From Granulosicoccus sp045106195 (GTDB lineage: Bacteria > Pseudomonadota > Gammaproteobacteria > Granulosicoccales > Granulosicoccaceae): DNA of 64,000 nucleotides. The notes under the pieces are model-generated. The model was given only the letters and a program-made list of their open reading frames with translations, ran no database searches and had not been told where the DNA came from. The translations under genes were made by a program, and so were the position numbers. The stretch is from NCBI GenBank assembly GCA_045106195.1, contig JBGCEH010000045.1, positions 1-64,000 on the forward strand, read 5' to 3'. Shown here one piece after another: positions 36,801 to 46,285 of the stretch (within the stretch, counting starts at the first letter, position 1; every line of letters starts with the position of its first letter).

Positions 36801-36974
36801 ATTCTCGAAGGTGGCGGATTCTGGCCACCGTTTGCCATGTCGGTGGCAGGTGGAGTGTTGCTCTCCACTGTAGTATCGTTTTACTTCACGCCACCTGTAT
36901 ACCGTTTGATCCAGAAGCATTCTCTACGGCGTAAAAAGCCAAAACCAAGTGCGTTGGAGGAAGTTATGATTTAG
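33858..36974 (+). CDS. RND efflux transporter permease
   Basis: A 1038-aa inner-membrane proton-driven exporter with the RND layout of 12 helices and two large periplasmic loops. Visible blocks include GRQEDPTITNLFATITTPYPGA, conserved in hydrophobe/amphiphile exporters; GLIVALGLLVDAAIVMTDEIRRR, carrying the helix IV Asp residues of the proton relay; and GVIGSIGVSINAAIVI in the second half. The start looks like TTG at 33858 or GTG at 33864; neither has a strong ribosome binding site. It lies between the flavoenzyme cluster and the PKS and could export the PKS product or give self-protection (inference). Confidence 0.93.
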   Translation: MNVETLFFRQPRLSILAILVIVVAGLSAFLSIGRQEDPTITNLFATITTPYPGAEPGRVESLVTEKIEAELRQIASIGIIESSSASGISIISVELIETLTDSDIQVAWSDVRDALDDAERELPEGVQPIELATDNAGTFSSIVALVPSDGMSIASTARYAQNLADRLRSVSGTDKVDLFGDVSEEILIEIDIAALSVLGVSVEQVSQAVRSADTRIRAGRLRSDTANFVIELSGEINTLDRVQQLPVVINNGSLLRIGDIATVSKGIRQPSDEMALSAGQPAVLVGTRISNELQIDVWMRDIRTVLDEFERNLPRTLTLERVFDQSIYTKERLQSVSLNMAVGVSLVVLILLVTLGLRAAMIVALVLPLVTLATVATMNLMGLAIQQMSLTGLIVALGLLVDAAIVMTDEIRRRLQNGFARSIAVGSSVKRLFAPLLASTVTTALSFMPMVLLPGPSGDFVGSIALALIIMLGWSFIIAITITASMAGHILPEKPRRSLLDQGVSIPTISNFFRRTLDWSIEHPVNSIAFALVLPLMGFLSAGTLTAQFFPGVDRNQFHVEVELEQGSSLAKTHKTVQGIDTQLREATGITQVSWVIGKSAPAFYYNMVGERDREPQYAQALVTTQSSETTASLVPLLQSELSATFPGSRIIVRDLVQGPPVDAPVELRIVGENLDVLREEGVRLRAMLSEVELITEIRTSLDGGAPKVVFNMNEESARLSGLTISGVAQQLETTLEGHTGGFLLDGGVQLPLRVRVSDQDRGDVSVIQNLPLLAQGLSSIPGDYKAVPLANVSRMQLQPAQSAISRRNGERVNTVQAFVRYGSLPEEALKQVRGLVEESGFELPEGYRLQIGGDSDARNNTLNNLIAPLGIIITLTIAAIVLTFNSFRLALVIAAVSGLSAGLSLLALAVFQYPFGINALIGVIGSIGVSINAAIVILTGLQKNEAASAGDQSAIVQVVMDSSRHIVSTTVTTFAGFLPLILEGGGFWPPFAMSVAGGVLLSTVVSFYFTPPVYRLIQKHSLRRKKPKPSALEEVMI

Positions 36975-38327
36975 CATGGATTGAGCGCTCTGCAAGCCTT
37001 AAGCTGACACACACGATTAAGAACTTTAGGATTGTTTTAATCTTAGAGAAACCGTGTTGTATGCTTGTGCCACATGTGTGATTAACACAAAGACGCGAAT
37101 GCAACGGACCCCGGTAGGACGCTTGATGTCTCTTTACGCTATCTCGAGAGCACGAACACAGAGTTCAGTGTCACGCATCGATTGATAGCAAACGAGAAAT
37201 TGCTTAGACCACCCCGACAGCAGGGGCTACTTTTTATTCAGCAAAAGCAATAACTATTACGACGGCGACAACACTTACCACGCCATACATTCTCTGCAAG
37301 TCCGGATTTCTATCTATTAAGTGACGAGAGTTCACTGTTTTTTAAGGGCAATTTCATATTTGGATAGTCAGCCAAAGGCAATCTAGTCTTCAGCAGAAAT
37401 ACTCGCTTGGTGGAACGTGCAGGACCTTGGCATCGTTGATCAGTCATCACGGCTTACTGATAGTGTGCCGCTTTTACGCCAAATACTGCTGAACCGTAAG
37501 ATGAGGGATTTTGCCCCATGCAGATAGCGGTGTTTTCAGTTGTATTAGAGTTGAATTTTTCGATGCATCTGCAGTGGGCGCCGATCTCATGTTGAATTTC
37601 CGGTGCGACTTGCCGAACGTTGACGCTGTATATCACGTTGTTTACAAAATTTTTCAATGATGATTTCAGAAGTATCGTGCTACTTATTGAGCTTCTCCGA
37701 GTGTCCATTAGCATTACGTGGTAGTGATCTGTACATGTTCTGATCTAAACATAGTTGGATAGACCAGAGCATTCCTGGGTATTTGGGAGTTGCTGAGCAG
37801 GAGCAGAGTGGGTGGGATAAATCGAGCTATCCATCGGATGTTTTAAGCCTCCGAGCTTCATAGAAGGCGATTAGGGCGGTACAGAGTGAGCACGCTAACG
37901 TTCACATAGTAGGAAAAAGCCTGTCATTTGTTTTCTAAAAATCTATTTTCGTGTCGTGGAAGCTTACGATTCAATGCCGGCTCAGGTACGCGATTCATCG
38001 GGCTACACGTTTATGTGTTTTTTTTCCTTTCGCGTAAGTGATAACTGAACCTGGTTCAAAGGCAGGGCAGACTGCCAGCAAGACACTTGATATTCAGGAA
38101 AATATCTGTGTGAAAATACACAAAAAAAATACGAACCGCTTTGAGCGACGTATAGTGTACAAGTTCATTCTTTGAGGGTATTTTAGCGGTGAGAGCTGCG
38201 AATAGCTTGAAAATATAGAACTGGTTCGCACAAAATACATGGTCAAACAGGCACACTTGGCCATCGAATATCGTACTGCTTTGTAATGCAGCGCGTACAC
38301 ATGGACAATTTTAATGAGTGGACTTAA
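36975..38327. other. 1.35-kb non-coding region upstream of the PKS
   Basis: No convincing gene; an 86-codon minus frame (37454-37714) lacks a ribosome binding site. Structures seen are GATTAA/TTAATC arms at about 37013-37043; a CCCC/GGGG stem-loop at 37212-37226 followed by CTTTTTATT, a possible terminator for the RND operon; ATCAGT/ACTGAT arms near 37439-37462; and the perfect palindrome at 38046-38058. The length suggests a complex control region or decayed DNA. Confidence 0.5.
38046..38058. promoter_or_regulatory. 13-bp palindrome upstream of the PKS
   Basis: TGAACC-T-GGTTCA is a perfect inverted repeat about 270 bp upstream of the PKS start codon. Its compact form suits a dimeric regulator. 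No adjacent regulator gene supports a specific assignment. Confidence 0.35.
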
Positions 38328-41300
38328 ATGAAAGACGTTGCGATTGTTGGTATGTCTTGCAGGATGCCGGGAGGCTTTGACGATATCGGATTGCTTTGGG
38401 AAGGTTTGTGCAAAGGGGTCAATACGGTCAGCGAAGTACCTTTGAATCGATGGTCTGCGGATTGGCATCATTCATCGGATGCGACATCACCTGGAAAGGC
38501 CTACGTGAGAAGGGCGAATTTTATAAGTCAGGATGTGCGCGACATGGATGCCGCATTTTTTGACATACCGCCAAGTGTGGCCGAAAACCTCGATCCGCAG
38601 CAAAGAGTCATGTTGGAAGTCGTTTGGGAGGCTTTTGAAAATGCCGGGATACCTTTGCCTTCCCTTAGTGGAGAGAACGTAGGTGTCTATGTAGGCGGCT
38701 TTATGCTGGATCACATGGTAAACATGATGAACCCGGACAACGCTCCATTGATCAACCAGAACACAGCCGCTGGAATGATGATGACAATGCTGTCTAACCG
38801 CATTTCACACGCGTTCGATTTGCGCGGTCCGAGTTTATCTATTGACACAGCCTGCTCATCGTCACTTACAGCCTTTAACTATGGCGTACAAGACGTTCAA
38901 TTAGGCGCTTGTGAAATAGCTGTGGTCGGCGGTGTCAACATTATGACCAGACCTGAATACCCGGTTGGGATGTCAAAGGGGCAATTCCTTTCAAGAGATG
39001 GTGAGTCCAAGTCATTTGATGAGCGCGGTGATGGATACGGACGAGCCGAAGGTGCTGGTGTTGTAGTGCTAAAAGAGTTGAGTCAGGCCATCGCCGACGG
39101 TGACACGATATTGGCGAAAGTTCTTGCCACAGGGGTCAACTCGGACGGACGCACGCCTGGAATCTCTATGCCATCTGCCGAGGCACAGGAAGCGTTAGCA
39201 AGCAAAACATGTGCTGACAATAATATTGATCCCAAGAGCGTCCAATATGTTGAGTGCCATGGAACGGGCACAGCGGTTGGCGATCCCATAGAGGCAGGCT
39301 CCATTGGTCGCGTTTTTGGAAAAGGCAGAGCAGGCGACGATAGAGTTGTCATCGGAACCATTAAAAGTAATATCGGACACTCGGAGGCCGTTGCCGGAGT
39401 TGCTGGCGTGATAAAAGCGGTGCTCACTCTGAACAATCGCCTCATCACCCCACTTGGAAACCTGCAATCTCCAAATTCCAACATCCCCTTTGAGGAGCTC
39501 GGTGTTCGTCTGGGTGATGATTTGATTCCTCTGGGACAAAAAGGCGAAACTCTGCGAGCGGCTATCAATTCGTTTGGCTATGGAGGAACCAATGCATTTG
39601 CCGTAATAGAAAATGGTCCAGAAAAAAATCCAGAAACGTGTGGGTCTGGAAATATTGCGAATTTGCCGTTGATGTTGCCGATCTCAGCGCGCTCCAACAA
39701 TGCGCTCAAGGAACTTGCAATTCTGATTAGCAACGTTCTTGAATCCGGTGACACAGAAGTCAATGATGTTTTGTTCACCGCAGCTTGTAAACGGTCACAC
39801 CTGACACATCGGGCAGTTGCCATGGGGGAGTCAGTGACCGATCTCATAGGATCTTTGGCAAAGCTCTCAGGTGGAGATGTTGACGAAACTGCAGTAAAGA
39901 ATGATGTGCCGTTTGGTGGTAATGAAGAGCCGGTATTCGTGTTCACTGGCATGGGGCCACAATGGTGGGGGATGGGTCAGGAGTTGTACCGTGATCATGA
40001 TGAGTTTCGTGATGCACTGGATCATGCAGATGCCATCTTTACCAAAATATCCGGCTTTTCGATCCTCGCAGAAATGCTCAAGAGTGAAGAGACATCTGAG
40101 ATTACTAAAACCGAATTTGCTCAGCCTGCCAACTTCATGATTCAGTACGGCCTGACTAAAATCATGGAAACAGCGGGTGTCACTCCAGGTGCTATCGTTG
40201 GTCACTCTGTCGGGGAAGTTGGATCCGCTTTTGCGGCTGGCGCGCTAACACTTGAGGATGCGCTGACGGTGAGCTACCACCGTAGCCGCACTCAAGCGAA
40301 AACAGCTGGAATGGGTAGCATGCTTGCTGTGGGACTGGGGCGATCAAATCTTGAACCATTCCTGGCACGCTTCGACGGCAAGATTGATATCGCAGCAGTT
40401 AATGGCCCATCGTCTATGACGGTATCCGGTGACACAGTTTCCATTCATTCATTGTCAGAGGAACTCACAGGTGCGGAAGTTTTTAATCGTATTCTGAATG
40501 TCGAGGTGCCTTATCACAGCTATCTGATGAATTCTATTACTGATGAACTTATAGAATCACTTAGCGGTATAACACCACAAGCTCCAACTTGTATGCTGTT
40601 CTCTACCGTTACTGGTCAGCAGGTTGACACCATTTCTTATGACGGTGCTTATTGGGCAGAGAATGTGCGTCAACCCGTTTTGTTCATGGATGCTATAAAA
40701 AATCTGATGGACAAAGGCTATTCAACTTTTGTAGAGATTGGTCCTCAACCGGTGCTGTCATCAGCACTGCGAGATTGTGGTCGTACGTTTGGCAAGGATA
40801 TTCGTTTGGTTGAAACCCTACGTCGCGGTACTGAAAAGAAACCTGCATTACCAGAGCTTAAGGCCTTTCATTGCGCTGTTGCGGGCACATTTGCTGCAGG
40901 CGCAACCATTGATTGGGACAGAATTGCGCCAAACGGTAGCATGGTGCGCCTTCCTAATTATCCTTGGCAGAGAGAACGCCACTGGCTTGAAACCAAGCAA
41001 GGGGAGATCGAGCGACTGCGCGACTCAAGAAATCCTCTGCTCGGTTACTCAAGAACCTCAGCAGCTAATATCTGGCGCAATGTCATAACGCACGACAGCG
41101 TTGCCTACTTAAGTGATCATGTTGTATCGGGCACTCCCGTCATGCCAGCAGCTGGCTACATAGAGATGATGCTGCAGCTCGGACACGAGGTATTTGACGA
41201 TGTGGCTGGTATTGATGTTCGCAACCTTGCGATCGCAGGTCCCATGTTATTGAACCGCTCTCGCAGTGCCGAGGTGTTCACTCATTTTGACCCTACAAGT

Positions 41301-44300
41301 TCGGAGGCCTTGATAAGTAGCGCTCCAAGTGGCTCTATCAACGAGAGTACTCTGCACGTTAGTGCTGAGATCGGCCGAATAGACAGCAACCTTGTTGAAG
41401 TAAAAGACATTACTGCGTTGAGATCGCGGTTTGACGAGGGGTCATGCGTTACGGCTCTGTACAACAGGCTGTCAGGGCTGGGTCTTCAGTACGGGCCTGC
41501 TTTTCAAGCGATTAATTCGGTGTATTTAAATCCTGCGCGCGGCGATGCACTTGCATTTCTGGAATTGGATAAAGAATTGGTCAGCAAAGATGGCTACTTC
41601 CTGCATCCCAGCCTGCTTGACGGATGCTTTCAAATGTTGATGGGTGTGCTGAGAGACGACAGCACGATGTACCTGCCAACTGGATTCAAATCCATTCGCG
41701 TCATGTGTGCTCAAACTCCGACCAGGGTCTGGTGTTACGGACGAATGGTCAGTCAGACTGCCAAGAACATCATTACCGATTTAACATTGTTTGATGAAGC
41801 GGGGCGGACCGTTGCCGAAGTTCGAGGAATGCAGGCGACGGCTTCATCAAATAAAAACAAGAGCCAGCGGCTTGATAAATTTGGTGACCCCGTCACTCTT
41901 GAAGAAATGGAATACGAGTGGCACCCAGGTGATCAACTGGACGAGCCGAGTCGCTTGGGTCGCTGGCTTGTCTTTGCTGACAAAGGGCAGGAGTCTGCTG
42001 AAGAACTTGTATCCGAATTGGAGAACATGGGTGCTATGGCACCAGTTCTGGTCACACTTGGAGAGCTCTTTGAGTTCGAGGAAGATGAAGCTGTCATACG
42101 CGCGGGCAACGATGAAGATTGCGCTCGTTTGTTCAGCGAGGTGGGAGATGTTCATGGCATAGCTTTCATGCATGGACTCGCCTCTGGCGTCACAACCGAC
42201 CCTACCGGTGAGATTGCTATCGAAACCATGCTAAGTGTATCCAAGGCGTTGCATGGGTTACCCGTCGATGAACGGCCGCGCGTTTATTACATCACTCAGA
42301 GTGCATTTGTAGCGGATAGTTCAGAGACCGATGTCAACCCGGCACAAACTGCGATTGGGGGCTTCATGAGAGTGGCTCACAACGAAATTGAGGGCACCAA
42401 GGCTTCGTTGGTCGATATGCCGGCACGGGTTGATACCTCGATTTTGGAGGCTGTTGTGGCTGAATTACTTGCCGATGACGATCACGATGAGGTTGCACTT
42501 CGCGGCGGACGCCGCATGGTCAGTACTATCGCGTTATCGGATGCCCCCAACAGAGCTTTGGTTGTGGACACACGAATTGACGAGAACACTCAGTATCGTG
42601 TGAGACCAAGTTCAGATCAGGATGCAGACGGTATGGTGTCTTTCGCTGAGCTAGAGCTACCTGCCTGTGCTGCTGGTGAGATCAGGGTGCGAATAGCTGA
42701 TATGTCTCTACCCAGTTCCTTATTGGCAGACCCCAATCGGGATACCCTTGACCAATCGTTTGTCGCCATCGTCGGTGAAGTCGTATCAGTGGGTTCAGAG
42801 AGTATCGATGTTTCGTGTGGTCAGCGCATATTCGGTTATGCACCGGCTGAATTTGCGAGTCACATCCAGGCTCCGCGGGAAAACTTCTATATCGCGCACT
42901 TGGACGGCTCAATTGAATCTGGTGATGCGCTGGCAGTGCTCGAAACTTTTGTCATCGCTAAATACGCCGCAAGTAGTGCCAACCTCGATGCTGGTGATTC
43001 TGCGTTAGTCATGATTAACGATCCTATAGCGGCTGCCATCGCCGCTGAGCTGGAAAGTAGGGACGTAAAGGTCGTACAGGTAGACGCTGCTGCGAGCCAG
43101 TTACATGAAGCCGTTGAGAATGCTGTTGCAAGTAATGCTGGTAATCACTTTGATGCAGTTGTAGCTCCGCTGTCCACATGGTTCAAATCGGTTGGCATCG
43201 AGTGCCTATCCTCTGGCGGCACTCTGGTGGACTGTGATGTCACAGCGCAAGCCTTGAGAATTCCAGCGTCCGTGTCGGGCATTGTGCGTTGCGACTTGTC
43301 AGTTGCTAGTGGACGTCCGAAGCGGCTGAAGAGTGCGCTTGAGTCTGCCTCCGCTATGTTGGCTCAAGGAGGCCGTGTTGAAAATCAGGGATTGTCAATT
43401 GGTCTGCGTGATATTGTCACCCAGATTTTGGATATACCTCCCATCGACCTGCGCGTGGATATCGAATTCAATCTGGAAGGTAGTGAGGTACCGATTCAAG
43501 TCGCTCAGCCGTTAGAGTTTAATCCTGAAGCCACGTATTTGGTAACAGGAGGGCTTGGTGGTTTTGGCATGCAGACCGCAAGCTGGCTCGTTGCACACGG
43601 TGTTCAATCATTGGTTTTAGCGAGTCGCTCAGGTGCGAACTCTGATGAGAAGCAAGCCTTTGTTGAACAACTTACCGCGACAGGCATAAGGGTCGAAACG
43701 CCCAAATATGACTTATCAAATCCTGTGGCCGTTGAGGAGATGGTGGCCTGGATAGAAAGTGAATTACCGCCACTCAAGGGAATATTCCATTCTGCCGCGG
43801 TGATCGAAGATTTCGATATCAAGGATCTTGAACCCGAAGTCTATCGTCGCGTTATGCGATCAAAAGCGACCAGTGGGTGGGCTCTTCATGAAGCAAGCAA
43901 ACATATCAATCTTGATCATTTTGTTTGCTACTCATCGATTGCCAGTATCGTTGGTAATCGCCGTCAATCTGCTTACTCGGCTGCCAATTGTTATCTCTCC
44001 GGCCTGGTACGTCATCGTCGTCACCTGGGCATGAGTGGTTTGACAGTAATGTGGGGCGCTATTGGAGATGTTGGCGTGGTAGCAGATAGTGCTGAAACGG
44101 AACAATTCCTTAAGTACATTGGTATTCGAGGCCTGTCATCAGTAGAAGCGCTGGATCGCATGGAAGCCTATATCACCCGTGACATCACAGAGATAAGCTG
44201 CACGCTTATGTCCAGCTGGGCTGACTGGGCCCGCTACGAGACGATCGGGGCAGAGTCACCGCGTTTCAAGTCAATGCTGATTTCCGCCGGTGGTGGCAAC

Positions 44301-44636
44301 AACGATGAGGTTAGAGATCAACTCATAGCGGAGTTGATGACTCTCGATATTGGAGAGCGCAATGCTGTGTTAACAGGGTTGATCTCGGCCGTTATTGCTA
44401 ACGAGCTGCGTCAGGACGCTGAGAGTCTGTCGATTGATCGTCCGATCAATGATTTGGGTGTGGATAGCTTGATGGCTACGGAGATTCAGGTATTGATGGG
44501 TCAGAACTTGGGAATATCAGTCTCTGTAATGGATCTGCTGGGTGGAGCAACCATCCGAGCAATTAGCGACCAGACCCTGGCTGACTTTGAGCTGGACACA
44601 CTTAACATTTCAGTGGCTGAGCAGAACACAAAATGA
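38328..44636 (+). CDS. Type I polyketide synthase (KS-AT-DH-psiKR-ER(degenerate)-KR-ACP)
   Basis: A 2102-aa single-module synthase with highly reducing, iterative-type order. KS (about 1-430): Cys176 in DTACSSSL, His311 in ECHGTGTAVGDP, His351 in NIGHSEAVAG. AT (about 537-840): Ser627 in GHSVGEVG, with VPYHSY at the specificity site, suggesting malonyl-CoA. DH (about 900-1190): His931 in HVVSGTPVMP and Asp1098 in LLDGCFQ. A structural pseudo-KR follows (about 1190-1420). The ER-like region (about 1425-1690) lacks the GGVG nucleotide motif (LDAGDSALVMINDPIAAA instead). KR (about 1735-1930): TGGLGGFG, Ser1870, Tyr1883, Asn1887. ACP: Ser2047 in GVDSLMATE. No loading module, methyltransferase or thioesterase. 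The stop overlaps the next gene, which probably releases the chain. Confidence 0.95.
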   Translation: MKDVAIVGMSCRMPGGFDDIGLLWEGLCKGVNTVSEVPLNRWSADWHHSSDATSPGKAYVRRANFISQDVRDMDAAFFDIPPSVAENLDPQQRVMLEVVWEAFENAGIPLPSLSGENVGVYVGGFMLDHMVNMMNPDNAPLINQNTAAGMMMTMLSNRISHAFDLRGPSLSIDTACSSSLTAFNYGVQDVQLGACEIAVVGGVNIMTRPEYPVGMSKGQFLSRDGESKSFDERGDGYGRAEGAGVVVLKELSQAIADGDTILAKVLATGVNSDGRTPGISMPSAEAQEALASKTCADNNIDPKSVQYVECHGTGTAVGDPIEAGSIGRVFGKGRAGDDRVVIGTIKSNIGHSEAVAGVAGVIKAVLTLNNRLITPLGNLQSPNSNIPFEELGVRLGDDLIPLGQKGETLRAAINSFGYGGTNAFAVIENGPEKNPETCGSGNIANLPLMLPISARSNNALKELAILISNVLESGDTEVNDVLFTAACKRSHLTHRAVAMGESVTDLIGSLAKLSGGDVDETAVKNDVPFGGNEEPVFVFTGMGPQWWGMGQELYRDHDEFRDALDHADAIFTKISGFSILAEMLKSEETSEITKTEFAQPANFMIQYGLTKIMETAGVTPGAIVGHSVGEVGSAFAAGALTLEDALTVSYHRSRTQAKTAGMGSMLAVGLGRSNLEPFLARFDGKIDIAAVNGPSSMTVSGDTVSIHSLSEELTGAEVFNRILNVEVPYHSYLMNSITDELIESLSGITPQAPTCMLFSTVTGQQVDTISYDGAYWAENVRQPVLFMDAIKNLMDKGYSTFVEIGPQPVLSSALRDCGRTFGKDIRLVETLRRGTEKKPALPELKAFHCAVAGTFAAGATIDWDRIAPNGSMVRLPNYPWQRERHWLETKQGEIERLRDSRNPLLGYSRTSAANIWRNVITHDSVAYLSDHVVSGTPVMPAAGYIEMMLQLGHEVFDDVAGIDVRNLAIAGPMLLNRSRSAEVFTHFDPTSSEALISSAPSGSINESTLHVSAEIGRIDSNLVEVKDITALRSRFDEGSCVTALYNRLSGLGLQYGPAFQAINSVYLNPARGDALAFLELDKELVSKDGYFLHPSLLDGCFQMLMGVLRDDSTMYLPTGFKSIRVMCAQTPTRVWCYGRMVSQTAKNIITDLTLFDEAGRTVAEVRGMQATASSNKNKSQRLDKFGDPVTLEEMEYEWHPGDQLDEPSRLGRWLVFADKGQESAEELVSELENMGAMAPVLVTLGELFEFEEDEAVIRAGNDEDCARLFSEVGDVHGIAFMHGLASGVTTDPTGEIAIETMLSVSKALHGLPVDERPRVYYITQSAFVADSSETDVNPAQTAIGGFMRVAHNEIEGTKASLVDMPARVDTSILEAVVAELLADDDHDEVALRGGRRMVSTIALSDAPNRALVVDTRIDENTQYRVRPSSDQDADGMVSFAELELPACAAGEIRVRIADMSLPSSLLADPNRDTLDQSFVAIVGEVVSVGSESIDVSCGQRIFGYAPAEFASHIQAPRENFYIAHLDGSIESGDALAVLETFVIAKYAASSANLDAGDSALVMINDPIAAAIAAELESRDVKVVQVDAAASQLHEAVENAVASNAGNHFDAVVAPLSTWFKSVGIECLSSGGTLVDCDVTAQALRIPASVSGIVRCDLSVASGRPKRLKSALESASAMLAQGGRVENQGLSIGLRDIVTQILDIPPIDLRVDIEFNLEGSEVPIQVAQPLEFNPEATYLVTGGLGGFGMQTASWLVAHGVQSLVLASRSGANSDEKQAFVEQLTATGIRVETPKYDLSNPVAVEEMVAWIESELPPLKGIFHSAAVIEDFDIKDLEPEVYRRVMRSKATSGWALHEASKHINLDHFVCYSSIASIVGNRRQSAYSAANCYLSGLVRHRRHLGMSGLTVMWGAIGDVGVVADSAETEQFLKYIGIRGLSSVEALDRMEAYITRDITEISCTLMSSWADWARYETIGAESPRFKSMLISAGGGNNDEVRDQLIAELMTLDIGERNAVLTGLISAVIANELRQDAESLSIDRPINDLGVDSLMATEIQVLMGQNLGISVSVMDLLGGATIRAISDQTLADFELDTLNISVAEQNTK

Positions 44637-45958
44637 GTGAAACACTTGAGCGTTTAAAAGGGAGCCTTCTCGGAGGCTCAAAATCCAATGGTGGACAACC
44701 GTCTTCATTACGTACGATACGCACCAAACCAGAATTTCACGATATTTCCAAGTTTGCGGAATATAAGGAATTTGAAACCACAGAGTGGTTCTACGGAAAA
44801 CAGAAATTTGAATGGAACCTGTTCCGTGAGCATCTGGGTGTTTCAGGAGCCGAGGTATCGATAGACGGGCGCCAGATGATTAACTTCTCGTCGTATAACT
44901 ATTTGGACCTTGCTGGTGATAAGCGTGTTCTTGACGCCGCGAAAGAGGCTATAGACAACTATGGAGTGTCAACAGGCTCTGGAAGGATGATTACAGGCGA
45001 GATTCCTATTCATCAAGAGTTTGAGCACGAGCTTTGTGACATGTTTGGCTCGGAAGAGGCGGTAGTTTCTGTTGGCGGTTACTCCACCAATGCCTTTACC
45101 ATAGGGTATATCGCCAGAAAACAGGATTTGATTATCTATGATGAGTTGATCCATAACAGCGCGCTTGTTGGTTCCAAAATCAGCGGTGCAAGGAGATTGA
45201 CATTCCCGCATAACGATATTGAGGCTCTTGATGATTTGCTGAAAGAGCACCGCAACAAATATGAACGTGTGCTGGTGCTGATCGAGGGTGTTTACTCAAT
45301 GGATGGCGACATTCCCGACGTTCCACGGACTATTGAAGTGGCTAAGCGACACAAGGCGCTTATCATGGTAGATGAGGCTCACTCGATTGGTGTTATTGGT
45401 CCGAGAGGCTTGGGAGTACTTGATTACTTTCCTGAATTGAAGGCCTCGGACATCGATATGTTGTTTGGTTCGATGAGCAAGTCATTTGCCACTTGCGGGG
45501 GATACGTAGCAGGTGCACGACCTGTGATATCGATACTCAAACATTATGCGCCCGGAGTTCTACTATATGGAGCTTCTCCAACACCTGCCAATACAGCAGC
45601 TGGTCTGGCATCCTTACGTATCATGCGCAGCGAACCGGAACGTGCGCTGAAGTTGCAGTCAAATGCCGCTTATTTTATTGAAAAAGCGCAGGCTGCCGGT
45701 TTGGACACTGGCATGAGTGCAGACAGTGGGGTAGTGCCCATTATGATAGGTTCTTCCGAGCAAGCTCTTTGGTTGTCCGTAAAGTTATTCGAAAGCAATA
45801 TTTGCACGTATCCGATGATGTTTCCTGTAGTTCCCAGGGGAGAAGCACGCTTACGTTTTTTTGTTAACTGTGCGCATACTGTCGAGCAGATTGATCACAC
45901 GGTCGAGAAGCTGACGGCACTTCTGAAAGAAGTGCCGCGTGATCGTGGATTGTTCTGA
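44633..45958 (+). CDS. Alpha-oxoamine synthase (PLP-dependent, PKS-releasing)
   Basis: A 441-aa PLP enzyme of the 8-amino-7-oxononanoate synthase / serine palmitoyltransferase / 2-amino-3-ketobutyrate ligase group. Asp247 and His250 lie in VDEAHSIG, the PLP Lys is Lys283 in SMSKSFATCGGY, and GSGRMITGEIPIHQEFE sits in the substrate region. An N-terminal extension of about 65 residues precedes the core. The ATG overlaps the PKS stop as ATGA, strong evidence for coupled function. In fumonisin-type and prodiginine-type pathways such enzymes condense a polyketide or fatty acyl thioester with an amino acid, releasing CO2 and an alpha-aminoketone. The amino acid used here cannot be read from sequence. 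Confidence 0.95.
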   Translation: MSETLERLKGSLLGGSKSNGGQPSSLRTIRTKPEFHDISKFAEYKEFETTEWFYGKQKFEWNLFREHLGVSGAEVSIDGRQMINFSSYNYLDLAGDKRVLDAAKEAIDNYGVSTGSGRMITGEIPIHQEFEHELCDMFGSEEAVVSVGGYSTNAFTIGYIARKQDLIIYDELIHNSALVGSKISGARRLTFPHNDIEALDDLLKEHRNKYERVLVLIEGVYSMDGDIPDVPRTIEVAKRHKALIMVDEAHSIGVIGPRGLGVLDYFPELKASDIDMLFGSMSKSFATCGGYVAGARPVISILKHYAPGVLLYGASPTPANTAAGLASLRIMRSEPERALKLQSNAAYFIEKAQAAGLDTGMSADSGVVPIMIGSSEQALWLSVKLFESNICTYPMMFPVVPRGEARLRFFVNCAHTVEQIDHTVEKLTALLKEVPRDRGLF

Positions 45959-46062
45959 TTTGTATCTGGATCTTTAAGTCCATAAGCACTACCCGGCTTA
46001 TCAACTATAAAATTGGTCTATTTTCTATAGATGCATGATAGTGACATAGCTTGTTTGCCAAT

Positions 46063-46099
46063 GGTTTGCACGACAGTTCATTGTCGTGCAAACCTTTTT
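46063..46099 (+). terminator. Rho-independent terminator of the PKS-oxoamine synthase operon
   Basis: A perfect 13-bp stem, GGTTTGCACGACA (46063-46075) with TGTCGTGCAAACC (46082-46094), has a 6-nt loop and TTTTT immediately after. It lies 105 nt past the oxoamine synthase stop. The rest of 45959-46285 holds no gene. Confidence 0.92.
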
Positions 46100-46285
46100 A
46101 TCGAGCAGAAAGTCTTTGCTTTACAGTCGGTTGTTGACGGTGCATGGGTACGGATTTTCGCGATAAAACTTGCTCTATATTGCTATGCATCTGGTCGGCA
46201 GACGGCTCTGGAATGCTGTGTTGGTAGCTAACAAGAGTGAGGCTGTGGAAAGCTGGAATGCAGATAACAGATTCAGGCTAGCTAT

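Noticed and set aside
37454..37714. 86-codon minus-strand frame in the PKS upstream region
   Set aside because: No Shine-Dalgarno, no family resemblance and isolated between plus-strand operons; possible but unsupported.
42600..43400. Calling the PKS enoylreductase functional
   Set aside because: The nucleotide-binding GGVG motif is replaced by unrelated residues.
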